Numbered from the stretch's first letter, positions 37,832-47,010 are shown. The stretch: 64,000 nucleotides of DNA from DATBQN01 sp963755825 (GCA_963755825.1 CAVWLA010000001.1:1736001-1800000); one strand, 5' to 3'. The notes: a model not told the origin generated them from the sequence alone. Numbers and translations are program-made.

Positions 37832-40800
37832 GTGCCCGACTCGCCGGACTACCCCAAATACCGCCCTGCCGCCCCCGGCGCAGGCAGCGCGGGGACCGCC
37901 GGTCAGCCGCGCTCGACCTCGCCCGGAGCCCGCAAGGAGCAGCTCAAGAAGCGCTCCTACCGCCGGCCCTCGGCCTCTAGCGCTCCCTACGCCGAGCTCC
38001 ATGCCGCCTCCGCCTTCTCCTTCCTCGAGGGATCATCGCTGCCGGAGGATCTGGTCCAGCGCGCCGCCGAGCTCGAGCTGCCGGCGGTCGCCCTCATCGA
38101 CAGGAGCGGCGTCTACGGGGCGCCGCGCTTCTATCAGGCGGCGCGGCAGGCGGGGATCAAGGCACTGGTCGGCGCCGAGGTGGTCCTCGACGCCGCCACC
38201 CCGCCGCCGGCGGGCAGGCGCCCGCTCGGCCTCGTCGCCGAGCCGATTCGATCCGATCGTCGCTCCGCTGGGCGAGCCAGCGCCGCCGGCTCCCCGCCGG
38301 ACGGCGGCCGCGTCACCCTCCTCGTCGCCAGCCGCGAGGGCTACCGCAACCTCTGCCGGCTGCTCACCGCCGCGGCGCGCGACCGGCCGAAGGGCGACGC
38401 GCGGGTCGACTGGGACCTCCTCGCGGCGCACTCCGCCGGCCTCCGCTGCCTGACCGGCGGCGACGAGGGGTCGCTCGCCCGCGCTCTGGTCGAGGAGGGC
38501 CCCGAGGCCGCGCAGAGCCTCCTCGCCCGGCTGCAGGCGACCTATCCGGCCCGCGTCCACGTCGAGCTGCAGCGCCACCGCCAGCGCGACGAGGAGCACC
38601 GCAACGTCGCCCTCGTCGACCTGGCGCGGCGGCTGCGCGCGCCGCTCGTCGCCACCAACGGCGTCCGCTACGCGCGCCCGGCGGACAAGCCGCTCCACGA
38701 CGTGCTGACGGCGATCCGCCACCACACCCACCTCGATGCAGCCGGCCGCCTCCTCGCCGCCCATCGCGAGCGCCACCTGAAGTCCGCCGCCGACATGGCG
38801 CGGGCCTTCCCCGACCGCCCGGCCGCCGTCGCCGCGGCGGCGGAGCTCGCCGAGAGCCTCGACTTCACTCTGGCGGACCTCGGCTACCGCTTCCCGGAGT
38901 ACCCGCTGCCGCCGGGCGAGACGCCGGCGTCGTATCTGCGCCACGTCACCTGGAACGGCGCCCAGACGCGCTTCCGGCCGCTCTCGGCCAAGGCCCAGGC
39001 GCAGATCCAGCGAGAGCTCGACCTGATCGAGAAGCTCGAGCTCGCCGGCTACTTCCTCATCGTCTGGGACATCGTGCGCTTCTGCATCCGCCAGGGCATC
39101 CTGGCGCAGGGGCGGGGGTCGGCGGCCAACAGCGCGGTGTGCTACGCCCTCTCGATCACCGCCGTCGACCCGGTGAAGATGGACCTCCTGTTCGAGCGCT
39201 TCCTCTCGGAAGAGCGCGGCGAGTGGCCGGACATCGACCTCGACCTCCCCTCGGGCGACCAGCGCGAGCGGGTGATCCAGTACGTCTACCAGCGCTACGG
39301 ACCGCACGGCGCGGCGATGACCGCCAACGTCATCACCTACCACGACCGCTCGGCGACCCGCGAGACGGCGAAGGCGTTCGGCTTCTCGCCGGCGCAGGTC
39401 GACAAGCTCGCCAAGCAGCTCGGCAGCTTCACCTACGATCTGGCGCGCGGCGACGAGCGCTCGCTCCTCGCCGAGATCGCCGCCGCCGGCTTCGACGCCG
39501 AGTCGCCGCGCCTGCGCCTCTTCGCCGACCTCTGGACGCGCATCCACAACCTCCCCCGCCACCTCGGCCAGCACTCGGGCGGCATGGTGATCGCCGCCGG
39601 CCGGCTCGACGAGGTGGTGCCGCTCGAGCCCGCCGCGATGCCCGGCCGCGTCGTGGTGCAGTGGGACAAGGACGACTGCGCCGACTTAGGCATCATCAAG
39701 GTCGACCTCCTCGGGCTCGGCATGCTCAACGCCCTCGAGGAGGCGGTCCCCTTGATCCGCCTGCGCGAGGGGGTGAACCTCGACCTCGCCCACCTGCCCC
39801 CCGACGACCCCGCCGTCTACCGCATGCTCCGCGCCGCCGACACAGTGGGCGTCTTCCAGGTCGAGAGCCGGGCGCAGATGGCGACCCTGCCGCGCAACAA
39901 CCCGCGCGTCTTCTACGACCTGGTGATCCAGGTGGCGATCATCCGGCCGGGGCCGATCGCCGGCGGCATGGCGAACCCCTACTTCGAGCGCCGGGCCGGC
40001 CGCCAGCAGGTCACCTATCCGCACCCCAGCCTGGCGCCGATCCTCGAACGGACCCTGGGCGTGCCGCTCTTCCAGGAGCAGCTGCTGAAGATCGCCATGG
40101 TGGCGGCGGGCTTCTCCGGCGGCGAGGCCGAGGAGCTGCGCCGCGCCATGGGCTTCAAGCGCTCGGCCGAGAAGATGCAGGCGATCGAGGCGCGCCTGCG
40201 CTCCGGGATGGCGGCGCGCGGCATCGCGGCGAAGGCGCAGGAGGAGGTCATCAAGGCGATCACCGCCTTCGCCCTCTACGGCTTCCCGGAATCGCACGCC
40301 GCGAGCTTCGCCCTCATCGCCTACGCCAGCGCCTACTTGAAGGCCCACCACCCCACCGCGTTCTTCCTCGGCCTCCTGAACGCCTGGCCGATGGGCTTCT
40401 ACCACCCCTCGACGCTGGTGCAGGACGCTCTGCGCCACGGCGTCGAGATGCGGCCGATCGACGTCGACCGCTCGGGCTGGCGCTGCCGCTGGGAGGACCG
40501 GATCGAGAACTCCGAAGGCGCCGAGGCGAAGTTCCCGGCCGCCGGGGTCCGGGCCGCGAGGAAGCCGGCGATCGAGGGCAAGCCGGCGGGGGCGCTCCGC
40601 CTCGGCCTCCGCTTCGTCCACGGCCTGCGGCGGTCGTCGGCGGCGGCGATCGAGGCGGCGCGCGCCGCAGCGCCCTTCCGCTCGCCGGAGGACATGGTGA
40701 GCCGCGCCGAGCTGCGCGCCGACGAGCTCGAGGCGCTCGCCGCGGTGGGCGCGCTCTCCTCGTTCGGGCTCACCCGCCGCGCCGCGCTCTGGCAGGTGGC

Positions 40801-41284
40801 ACGCCTCGCCCGCCCCGCCGGACCGCTCCTCGACCAGCTATCCGATGCGGCGCCCTCGCCGCTCGCCGAGATGACGGCGCTCGAGAAGACCCTCGCCGAC
40901 TACCACGGCGCCGAGATCACCCTCGGCCCCCACCCCATCGCATACCTCCGCGCCGGCCTCGTTCGGCGCGGCGTGACCGCCGCCGCCGACCTGCCGAAGC
41001 TCGCCGACGGCGCCCGCGTCACCGCCGCCGGCTCGATCATCGTCCGCCAGCGGCCGGGGACCGCCAAGGGCCTCCTCTTCATGACCCTCGAGGACGAGAC
41101 CGGCATGTGCCAGGCGATCATCACCCCCGCCCTCTTGGACGAGCACAGGAAGCTCCTCGTCGGCGCCACCGGCCTCGCCGTCGAGGGGGTGCTGCAGAAG
41201 CGCGACGGCTCGCTGTCGGTCAAGGCGGAGAGGTTCTGGCCCCTGGACGACCTGGCGCGGACGCCGAGCCACGACTTCCGGTGA
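37832..41284 (+). CDS. dnaE2: Error-prone DNA polymerase III alpha subunit DnaE2 (ImuC)
   Basis: The protein has 1150 residues. The N-terminal PHP domain begins YAELHAASAFSFLEGSSLPE, the DnaE2 form. The palm has GRGSAANSAVCYALSITAVD and EWPDIDLDLPSG with the catalytic Asp residues. Later come QHSGGMVIAAGRLDEVVPLE, ALYGFPESHAASFALIAYAS and a C-terminal OB domain (GLLFMTLEDETGMCQAII). DnaE2 performs translesion synthesis, usually with ImuA and ImuB. Neither lies in this window, so dnaE2 stands alone here. The GTG start gives an N-terminal extension of ~50 residues compared with the family; a later start is possible. No SOS box was recognised. Confidence 0.94.
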   Translation: MPDSPDYPKYRPAAPGAGSAGTAGQPRSTSPGARKEQLKKRSYRRPSASSAPYAELHAASAFSFLEGSSLPEDLVQRAAELELPAVALIDRSGVYGAPRFYQAARQAGIKALVGAEVVLDAATPPPAGRRPLGLVAEPIRSDRRSAGRASAAGSPPDGGRVTLLVASREGYRNLCRLLTAAARDRPKGDARVDWDLLAAHSAGLRCLTGGDEGSLARALVEEGPEAAQSLLARLQATYPARVHVELQRHRQRDEEHRNVALVDLARRLRAPLVATNGVRYARPADKPLHDVLTAIRHHTHLDAAGRLLAAHRERHLKSAADMARAFPDRPAAVAAAAELAESLDFTLADLGYRFPEYPLPPGETPASYLRHVTWNGAQTRFRPLSAKAQAQIQRELDLIEKLELAGYFLIVWDIVRFCIRQGILAQGRGSAANSAVCYALSITAVDPVKMDLLFERFLSEERGEWPDIDLDLPSGDQRERVIQYVYQRYGPHGAAMTANVITYHDRSATRETAKAFGFSPAQVDKLAKQLGSFTYDLARGDERSLLAEIAAAGFDAESPRLRLFADLWTRIHNLPRHLGQHSGGMVIAAGRLDEVVPLEPAAMPGRVVVQWDKDDCADLGIIKVDLLGLGMLNALEEAVPLIRLREGVNLDLAHLPPDDPAVYRMLRAADTVGVFQVESRAQMATLPRNNPRVFYDLVIQVAIIRPGPIAGGMANPYFERRAGRQQVTYPHPSLAPILERTLGVPLFQEQLLKIAMVAAGFSGGEAEELRRAMGFKRSAEKMQAIEARLRSGMAARGIAAKAQEEVIKAITAFALYGFPESHAASFALIAYASAYLKAHHPTAFFLGLLNAWPMGFYHPSTLVQDALRHGVEMRPIDVDRSGWRCRWEDRIENSEGAEAKFPAAGVRAARKPAIEGKPAGALRLGLRFVHGLRRSSAAAIEAARAAAPFRSPEDMVSRAELRADELEALAAVGALSSFGLTRRAALWQVARLARPAGPLLDQLSDAAPSPLAEMTALEKTLADYHGAEITLGPHPIAYLRAGLVRRGVTAAADLPKLADGARVTAAGSIIVRQRPGTAKGLLFMTLEDETGMCQAIITPALLDEHRKLLVGATGLAVEGVLQKRDGSLSVKAERFWPLDDLARTPSHDFR

Positions 41285-41314
41285 GATCGCTCCTTGGCGC
41301 GGCGGCGCCGTCGC

Positions 41315-42022
41315 CTACGGCTGGCCCCAGAGCTTGACGCCGCCCAGGAGCCCCGCCAGGTTCTCGACGATGCGGACGTTCTCGGGGAGCTTGAAGTCGA
41401 CCGCCTTCGAGTTGCCGCCGCCGAGGTAGAGGATGCGGTAGTTGAAGACCGCAGAGAGCTGGGCGATGACCTTGGCGACGCGCCGGTTCCAGCGTTTGTG
41501 GCCGGCCTTGCGGCGGGCGCGGTCGCCGACGAGGTCCTCGTAGGTCTTCTTCTTGCGGAAGGGGTGGTGCGCCATCTCGATGTTCGGCACGTAGTGGCCG
41601 TCGATGTAGAGCGCGAAGCCCATGCCGGTGCCGAGGGTGACGACGAGCTCGGTGCCACGCCCCTCGATCACCGCCAGGCCCTGGACGCCGGCGTCGTTGG
41701 CGACGCGGACGGGCTTGCCGGTGAGCTTCGCCACGGCGGCGGCGAGCGGGAAGCCGGCGAAGGAGGGATCGAGGTTGGGGGCGGTGTGGACGATCCCCTC
41801 GACGACGACGCCGGGAAAGCCCACGGCGACGCGGTCGAAGGCCGGCATCTGGCCGCGGATCTGGCCGATCGCGGCGACCAGCGCCTCCGGCGTCGCCGGA
41901 TGCGGCGTCTCGACGCGCACCCGCTCGGAGGTCGGCTTGTCGGCCTCGTCGGCGGCCAACCCCTTGATGCCGGTGCCGCCGACGTCGACGCAGAAGGTGA
42001 TGAGCTGCTTGCGGGTCACCAT
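41315..42022 (-). CDS. ROK-family kinase, probably polyphosphate glucokinase
   Basis: The protein has 235 residues. FCVDVGGTGIKGLAAD is the phosphate-binding loop. VAVGFPGVVVEGIVHTAPNL resembles PpgK, and VRVANDAGVQGLAVIEGRG and VTLGTGMGFALYIDG hold sugar and phosphate site residues. The CxCGxxGCxE zinc motif of ROK regulators is absent, as in PpgK. It would phosphorylate glucose with polyphosphate or ATP. AGGAGA precedes ATG 42022, and the gene is 8 nt downstream of the DUF1003 gene. Confidence 0.82.
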   Translation of the reverse strand: MVTRKQLITFCVDVGGTGIKGLAADEADKPTSERVRVETPHPATPEALVAAIGQIRGQMPAFDRVAVGFPGVVVEGIVHTAPNLDPSFAGFPLAAAVAKLTGKPVRVANDAGVQGLAVIEGRGTELVVTLGTGMGFALYIDGHYVPNIEMAHHPFRKKKTYEDLVGDRARRKAGHKRWNRRVAKVIAQLSAVFNYRILYLGGGNSKAVDFKLPENVRIVENLAGLLGGVKLWGQP

Positions 42023-42029
42023 GGATCTC

Positions 42030-42566
42030 CTAGCTCGCCGGGATGCAGGTGCGGCGATGGATCTCGTCGGTCAGCTCGACGATCCTCCGGCTGAGCTCCT
42101 GGGTGACGGCGGTCAGCTCGGTGTTCTGCTGCAGCAGGGCGAGGATCTGGCCGCTCTGCTGGTGGGCGAGGTCCTGGCGCTCGAGGCTCGCCTTCGCCAG
42201 CGCCTCGCGGTGGCTGGCGTCGGCCTCGGCGAGCGCCTTGTCGCGGTCCGCCTGCCGCGTCTGCGCGAGGAGGATGAGCGGCGCGGCATAGGCTGCCTGC
42301 AGGCTGAAGGCGAGGTTGAGGAGGATGAAGGGGTAGATGTCGAAGTGCGTCACTCCCATCACATTGACGACGATCCAGATGCCGACGATGACCGTCTGCG
42401 CGATGAGGAACGTGGGCGTGCCGAAGAAGCGGGCGAAGCTCTCCGCCTTGGCGCCGAACCAGCCGGGGCCGAAGGCGGAGCTCAGGTGGCCGTGGCCCTT
42501 GAGGAACCGGAGGTGATGCGAGACCGCGTCGGCGGCCGGAGGGGAGAGCGGCGCGTCGGTAGCCAT
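42030..42566 (-). CDS. DUF1003 membrane protein
   Basis: The protein has 178 residues. Two membrane segments (FLIAQTVIVGIWIVVNVM and YPFILLNLAFSLQAAYAAPL) are followed by LILLAQTRQADRDK, the DUF1003 signature, and a charged C-terminal coiled coil (AKASLERQDLAHQQSGQILA). ATG 42566 has GAGG at 6 nt. It probably forms a small operon with the kinase. Function unknown. Confidence 0.88.
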   Translation of the reverse strand: MATDAPLSPPAADAVSHHLRFLKGHGHLSSAFGPGWFGAKAESFARFFGTPTFLIAQTVIVGIWIVVNVMGVTHFDIYPFILLNLAFSLQAAYAAPLILLAQTRQADRDKALAEADASHREALAKASLERQDLAHQQSGQILALLQQNTELTAVTQELSRRIVELTDEIHRRTCIPAS

Positions 42567-42655
42567 GGGAACCTCGATCGAGAGTGTGCTGGTTGATGTC
42601 CGAACGACGATAGCACGGGGCTCCGCGGCCTCCCTGATGGCGCGTGCCCCGCGCC

Positions 42656-42758
42656 GGTGCTCGCTCCGTTTGGTTCCGAGGACGGTCGCCTGGAAGGGTG
42701 TGAAGGGCGGGTGGGGCCGAAGGCGACCGCCCGCAGGAGACCCAACGGAGCGAGCACC
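42656..42758. repeat. Nested inverted repeat (15-bp arms, 103-bp span)
   Basis: GGTGCTCGCTCCGTT (42656-42670) is the exact reverse complement of 42744-42758. Inside it, CGGTCGCC (42683-42690) pairs with 42722-42729. The element fills the gap between the ribonuclease gene's end and the DUF1003 gene's start. It could be a large structured terminator or processing site, or a small non-coding mobile element (MITE/REP type). Confidence 0.55.
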
Positions 42759-42771
42759 CCCCTCGCCGGCA

Positions 42772-43311
42772 TCATCGGCGGCGCGGCGCGCCGCGGAGCG
42801 GCAGGAAGGAGCGGTAGTGGTCGTTCGAAAAGTAGGCCTCGCCGCTCTCCCCGCTCACGATGCGGCGGGCGCCGCGGTCAGCGGCCCCCGGCGTGTCGAC
42901 GGTGTACTCGTGGTAGTACCCCCGCGGCGCCGACGGCAGCAGCCGCTCGCGGTTGCCGAAGACGATGCCGTCCCGCTGGTGCGGAAACGGACCGCCGGCG
43001 GCGATCCGCTGGAGGACCGCCGCGACGGCGGCCCGCTCGTCCGGCGGAACCGCCGTCAGGTCGGCGCCGCTCGCTCGTCCGCCGTCGTCCCCTTCCACCG
43101 ACGAAGATGCGGCCGGCGCGGCGGCAGGTGTCACCTCGTGGCCGGCGGCCGCGGCGCTCGACGGCGCCGCGGCGCGCGACGCTGAAGCGTCCCAGGCGGG
43201 CGCCGCCGGGCCGCAGGCCACCAGGCACGCCATGGCGGCGATCGCGAGCGCCGGCGCGAGCACCTGGAGGGCCGCGACGAACGGCGGCGGGGCGCGGCGG
43301 ATGGTCTTCAC
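42772..43311 (-). CDS. Guanyl-specific ribonuclease (RNase Sa/barnase superfamily) lipoprotein
   Basis: The protein has 179 residues. The N-terminal hydrophobic stretch ends ACLVACG, a lipobox, so the mature protein is probably lipid-anchored; an Ala-rich linker follows. The C-terminal ~95 residues match microbial RNases of the RNase Sa type: AAVLQRIAAGGPFPHQRDG, VFGNRERLLP, GYYHEYTVDTPGA (catalytic Glu), RGARRIVSGE (Arg) and SNDHYRSFL (catalytic His). All three catalytic residues are present, so it should cleave RNA after G. GTG 43311 overlaps the AMMECR1 stop (GTGA), giving translational coupling. No barstar-like inhibitor is adjacent. Confidence 0.87.
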   Translation of the reverse strand: MKTIRRAPPPFVAALQVLAPALAIAAMACLVACGPAAPAWDASASRAAAPSSAAAAGHEVTPAAAPAASSSVEGDDGGRASGADLTAVPPDERAAVAAVLQRIAAGGPFPHQRDGIVFGNRERLLPSAPRGYYHEYTVDTPGAADRGARRIVSGESGEAYFSNDHYRSFLPLRGAPRRR

Positions 43312-43892
43312 TCTTCCCACTGGCTGACAGTGTAGGTCGAGAGGCGCATCGTCGGCGACCAGGCGTCGGGCGCGATGCCCGCCTTCAGCTTGAGCGCCGC
43401 GAGGAAGCTCCGCGCCTCGGGGAGCTGCTCCCAGACCTGCGGCAGGAAGGTGGCGCGCGCCTCGCCGTCCTCGAGGACGACGCCGTCGACGCTGGGGCGC
43501 AGGCGGGCGATCGCCTCGGCCTCGCTCGCCGCCGGCAGCGCCACCGGCGGCGAGAGGAGGGAGACCTCGATTGAGAGCCGCGGCAGCTCCGCCGGCCGGA
43601 CCGGCGGAAAGCGCGTGTCGCGCAGAGCGGCGGCACGGGCGTTGGCGGCGACGTCCTCGCCGAGAGGACGATAGGCGCGGATCGAGCCGACACAGCCGCG
43701 GAGCTCGCCGTTCTTCATCAGCGTGACGAAGGTCGCTCCCGGCGCGCGGAGCCACGCAGCGCCCGCGGCCTGGCGGGGGTCGAAGGTGCCGCGGCCCAGC
43801 GCCGCCTCGAGGCTGGCGCGGGCGAGACCGAGGAGAATGTGCCCGCGCTCGCGCTCGGCGGGTGCGGCCGGCTCAGGCGGCGGCATGCTCAT
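43308..43892 (-). CDS. AMMECR1-domain protein (AmmeMemoRadiSam system protein A)
   Basis: The protein has 194 residues. The hallmark LRGCVGSI motif is present (NGELRGCVGSIRAYRPLGED), with DTRFPPVRPAELPRLSIEVS and GVVLEDGEARATFLPQVWEQ. AMMECR1 proteins co-occur with MEMO1 and a radical SAM enzyme in many bacteria and archaea; their biochemical role is unsettled. ATG 43892 is chosen (alternatives TTG 43901, ATG 43886). It overlaps the end of the MEMO1 gene by 20 nt. The radical SAM partner is not in the window. Confidence 0.92.
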   Translation of the reverse strand: MSMPPPEPAAPAERERGHILLGLARASLEAALGRGTFDPRQAAGAAWLRAPGATFVTLMKNGELRGCVGSIRAYRPLGEDVAANARAAALRDTRFPPVRPAELPRLSIEVSLLSPPVALPAASEAEAIARLRPSVDGVVLEDGEARATFLPQVWEQLPEARSFLAALKLKAGIAPDAWSPTMRLSTYTVSQWEE

Positions 43893-44700
43893 GGAAGGCA
43901 AACGCTCCGTAGCCGACCACCCGTCCCCGATCGCCGGCGGTGTCGCCGGAGCTGCGCAGATCGAGCAGCGAGGCGGTCATGCCGCGCCGGCGCGCCGCGA
44001 GGAGCAGGCCGTCGATCGGCCGCGCGCCGCAGGCCCGCCGCGCGTCGAGCGGGCCGGCGAGGGCGAGGATCTGCTCGGCCGTCTCGGCGTCGACGCGGCG
44101 CGCATCGTCATACGGCAGGTAGTGCGAGAGGTCGGAGGAGACGACGATCGCGGTCTCTCCGTCGCCCCAGACCCGCTCGAGCACCTCGGCGATCTCCGCG
44201 CCGGTGGCGTCGCCGACGACGAGGGGCAGCAGGCTGAAACCGCCCAGCAGCACCTGCAGGAACGGCAGCTCGACCTCGAGCGAGTGCTCGCTCGCATGGG
44301 CTGCCGGGCTCTCGACCACCTGCGGCAGATCGGCGATGGCGGCGACCGCCTCGGCATCGATCTCGATCTCGCCGAGAGGCGTGGCGAAGGCGGCGGCGCC
44401 GGGAAGGGCGAGGCCGCGCACCGCTACGCGATGGGCGGGTCCGAGGAGGACCGTGCGGCAAATGCGGGGGCCGGCGACCGCAGAGAGCGCAGCGAATGCC
44501 GTGCCGGCGACGGGTCCCGAGTACACGTAGCCCGCATGCGGCGCGATCACCGCCTTGGGCGGCGGGCCGACAGGGCGGCCGAGCGCCGGCCGAGCCGCGG
44601 CGAGAAAGCTCTCGATCATGGCGCGCAGCGCGCGCGGATCGGCCGGATAGAAGCTGCCCGCGACGGCGGGTGGGCGGATCGGCCGAGCGGCTGGCGTCAT
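43873..44700 (-). CDS. MEMO1-family protein (AmmeMemoRadiSam system protein B)
   Basis: The protein has 275 residues. RPPAVAGSFYPADPRALRAM, VIAPHAGYVYSGPVAG, VLLGPAHRV, SEHSLEVELPFLQ and AIVVSSDLSHYLPYDDA are the conserved blocks, with the His residues that bind iron or copper in MEMO1 and aromatic dioxygenase relatives. In this context the family B protein forms a unit with AMMECR1. It is the first gene of a three-gene run ending in the ribonuclease. Confidence 0.93.
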   Translation of the reverse strand: MTPAARPIRPPAVAGSFYPADPRALRAMIESFLAAARPALGRPVGPPPKAVIAPHAGYVYSGPVAGTAFAALSAVAGPRICRTVLLGPAHRVAVRGLALPGAAAFATPLGEIEIDAEAVAAIADLPQVVESPAAHASEHSLEVELPFLQVLLGGFSLLPLVVGDATGAEIAEVLERVWGDGETAIVVSSDLSHYLPYDDARRVDAETAEQILALAGPLDARRACGARPIDGLLLAARRRGMTASLLDLRSSGDTAGDRGRVVGYGAFAFHEHAAA

Positions 44701-44757
44701 CGCCGTCGAATCTAGCGCCGATCCCGGCGCCCGAGAAGCCCCGCCGCTTTGTGAAGC

Positions 44758-46908
44758 TCAGCCGCCCAGCCGCCGGGTCAGGAACTCTTCCGCCGCCCGG
44801 TAGGCGCCGAGCCAGCTCGACTGCAGGAGGAAGTCGTGGATCTCGTCGGGGAGCACGAGCTGCTCGACGGGGACGTGCTGCGCGCGGAGGGCGACGGCGA
44901 GGGCGATCGTCTCGCCGAAGGGGACGTTGCGGTCGTCGTCGCCCTGGATCAGCAGCACCGGCGAGCGCCAGGTCTTGACCGAGGAGAGCGGCGACGACTC
45001 GAAGGCGAGCCGCGCCAGGTCGGCGCGCGTCGCCGGGTCGTAGCGCTTGGCGAAGTTGGGGATCGTGGTGTTCCAGTCGTGGACGCCATGCAGGTCGACG
45101 CCGGCGGCGAAGAGGTCGGAGGCGCGGGCGAGGCCGAGGGCGGTGAGGTAGCCGCCGTACGAGCCGCCCCAGAGACCGATGCGGTCGCCCCTGACCTCCG
45201 GCCGGCCGCGCAGGTAGAGCCCGGCGCCGAGGACGTCGTTGAATTCGGACGCGCCGGCGGCGCCGTAGCCCAGCGCCTCGCGGAACTCCATGCCGTAGCC
45301 GATGCCGCTGCGGTAGTTGACCGCGAGGACGACGAAGCCGCGGCTGGCGAGGTATTGATTGAAGGCGTAGGCATGGTGGTAGTACTTCATGTAGTGCCAG
45401 CCGAGGAGCATCTGGCGCTGTGAGCCGCCGTGGAAGAACACCACCGCCGGGCGCCGCTCACCCTGGCCGTCGCCCGCCGGATCGGATGGCTGGCGGCGCG
45501 GCGGCAGGAAGAGCTGGGCGTGGATCGGCATGCCGTCGGCGGCGGCGAAGACGACCGCCTGCGGCACGGCGAGGTCGGCGGCCGGGAACCCCGCCGGCAG
45601 CAGCCCGGGCGCCAGGTCGCGAGGCGCGACGCCGCTCTCGACCACGGCGGGCAGCCCCGGCCGCCGCGCGTCGCCACGCAGGCAGACCACCCTGGCGTCG
45701 CTCGTCCCCACCGGCGCCCACTCGAGCCCTTCGCCCGTCGTCAGCGCCACCGGCGGCCCGCCGGCGACCGCCACCCGCCAGACGTGCCGGCGATCGATGT
45801 CTCCCTGGTTCGAGGAGAAGAGCACCGCACCGCGAGCGCCGTCCGTTCCTCCCGGCTTGCCCAACGCCAGCCTGCCCAGCGCCGCGGTTTCGACCTCGAA
45901 TTCGCCGGGCGTGAGGAGCGTCGGCTCGCCGCCCGCGGCGGGGACCGCGTAGAGGTGTGTCCAGCCGTCGAGCTCCCAGGGGAAGACCAGGCGGTCGCCG
46001 GCGCCCCAGAAGAGCTGATCATCGGCATCCATGGCGCGGAAGACGCTGCCCCGCCCCTCGCGCGCCCGGAAGACCTCGCGGCCGCGGCCGGTCGCCGGGT
46101 CCGCGACGCGGATCGACCACGGGAAGCCGGCGCGCTGCGGCAGGAAGGGGAGCGCCTTGGGGTCGGCAGGCAGGCGGAGAAAGGCGACGGCGCGCCCGTC
46201 CGGCGACCAGACCGGGACGTCGTCCTGGTCGACGCTCGGGTCGAGATAACGGAGAGACTTCGCGGCGATGTCATAGACGCCGACGAACGAGTGTCCCTCG
46301 CGCCGGCTGACGAAGGCGAGCCGCCCGCCGTCCGGCGACCAGCGGAGATTGCCGGCGGCACCGCGTGAATGGACGAGCTGCGCCGCGCCACCCTTGCCGT
46401 CGAGCGGCGCCGACCAGATCTGGCCGCCCTTGATCCAGGCCACCCGCCCGCCGGCCGCGCCCGCGCCGCCCGGCGGCACCGCCGCCCCGCTCCCCTCGCC
46501 CAGCCGCCGCGGCGCGCCGCCCTCCCAGGAGATCGCCCACACCTCCTGCTTGGCCCCCGCCGGGTCGCTCGTCGGGTTGGGGATCTCCCCCTCCCCGTTC
46601 GGTCCGCCGCCGCGTACGTAGACCACCGTCCGCGCGTCCGCCGACCAGGCGAGCCCCTCGATCTCCTGTCCGTCGTCGACCGTGTAGCGAGTGAGCGCCC
46701 GCGCCGACCCGTCCGCCGTCGCCCCCCACACATTGCGCACCCCGCCGATCTCCACCACCCAGGCGACACGGCCCCCCGAGGGAGCGGCCGTCAGATCGGA
46801 AGCGAACGGCGCCCCGACCACCTGCTCCAGCGTGAACGAAGCGGCGAGACAGGGCGCCGCGACCGCCAAAGCGGCCGCCAGAGCGGCGGACCGAGCTCCG
46901 TATCTCAT
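44758..46908 (-). CDS. S9 family prolyl oligopeptidase-like serine peptidase
   Basis: The protein has 716 residues with a signal peptide (AALAAALAVAAPCLAASF). The N-terminal ~440 residues are WD/TolB-like propeller blades (NLRWSPDGGRLAFVSRR, PVWSPDGRAVAFL). The C-terminal alpha/beta hydrolase has GLWGGSYGGYLTALGLA with the nucleophile Ser, LIQGDDDRNVPFGE with the Asp, and LPDEIHDF with the His. It is probably a periplasmic oligopeptidase of the dipeptidyl-peptidase IV/acylaminoacyl-peptidase type. AAGGAGA is 6 nt before ATG 46908. It follows the M16 gene on the same strand, so both may serve peptide use. Confidence 0.92.
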   Translation of the reverse strand: MRYGARSAALAAALAVAAPCLAASFTLEQVVGAPFASDLTAAPSGGRVAWVVEIGGVRNVWGATADGSARALTRYTVDDGQEIEGLAWSADARTVVYVRGGGPNGEGEIPNPTSDPAGAKQEVWAISWEGGAPRRLGEGSGAAVPPGGAGAAGGRVAWIKGGQIWSAPLDGKGGAAQLVHSRGAAGNLRWSPDGGRLAFVSRREGHSFVGVYDIAAKSLRYLDPSVDQDDVPVWSPDGRAVAFLRLPADPKALPFLPQRAGFPWSIRVADPATGRGREVFRAREGRGSVFRAMDADDQLFWGAGDRLVFPWELDGWTHLYAVPAAGGEPTLLTPGEFEVETAALGRLALGKPGGTDGARGAVLFSSNQGDIDRRHVWRVAVAGGPPVALTTGEGLEWAPVGTSDARVVCLRGDARRPGLPAVVESGVAPRDLAPGLLPAGFPAADLAVPQAVVFAAADGMPIHAQLFLPPRRQPSDPAGDGQGERRPAVVFFHGGSQRQMLLGWHYMKYYHHAYAFNQYLASRGFVVLAVNYRSGIGYGMEFREALGYGAAGASEFNDVLGAGLYLRGRPEVRGDRIGLWGGSYGGYLTALGLARASDLFAAGVDLHGVHDWNTTIPNFAKRYDPATRADLARLAFESSPLSSVKTWRSPVLLIQGDDDRNVPFGETIALAVALRAQHVPVEQLVLPDEIHDFLLQSSWLGAYRAAEEFLTRRLGG

Positions 46909-47010
46909 TGATTCTCCTTACCCAAAAGAATCTGCATCGCAGCTGCGACGCGAGGCGACGCGAGGTGCCAGGTGATTCGTACGGCCACCCGTCCCCCAAA
47001 GGCGCTGCCG

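Noticed and set aside
42772..43311. Toxin-antitoxin or polymorphic toxin pair based on the barnase-like RNase
   Set aside because: There is no barstar-like or other small acidic immunity gene on either side, and the signal is a lipobox rather than a polymorphic-toxin delivery domain.
46945..46964. Two adjacent copies of GCGACGCGAG before the S9 peptidase gene
   Set aside because: This is a 10-nt duplication in GC-rich DNA and may be chance; no promoter alignment supports an operator.
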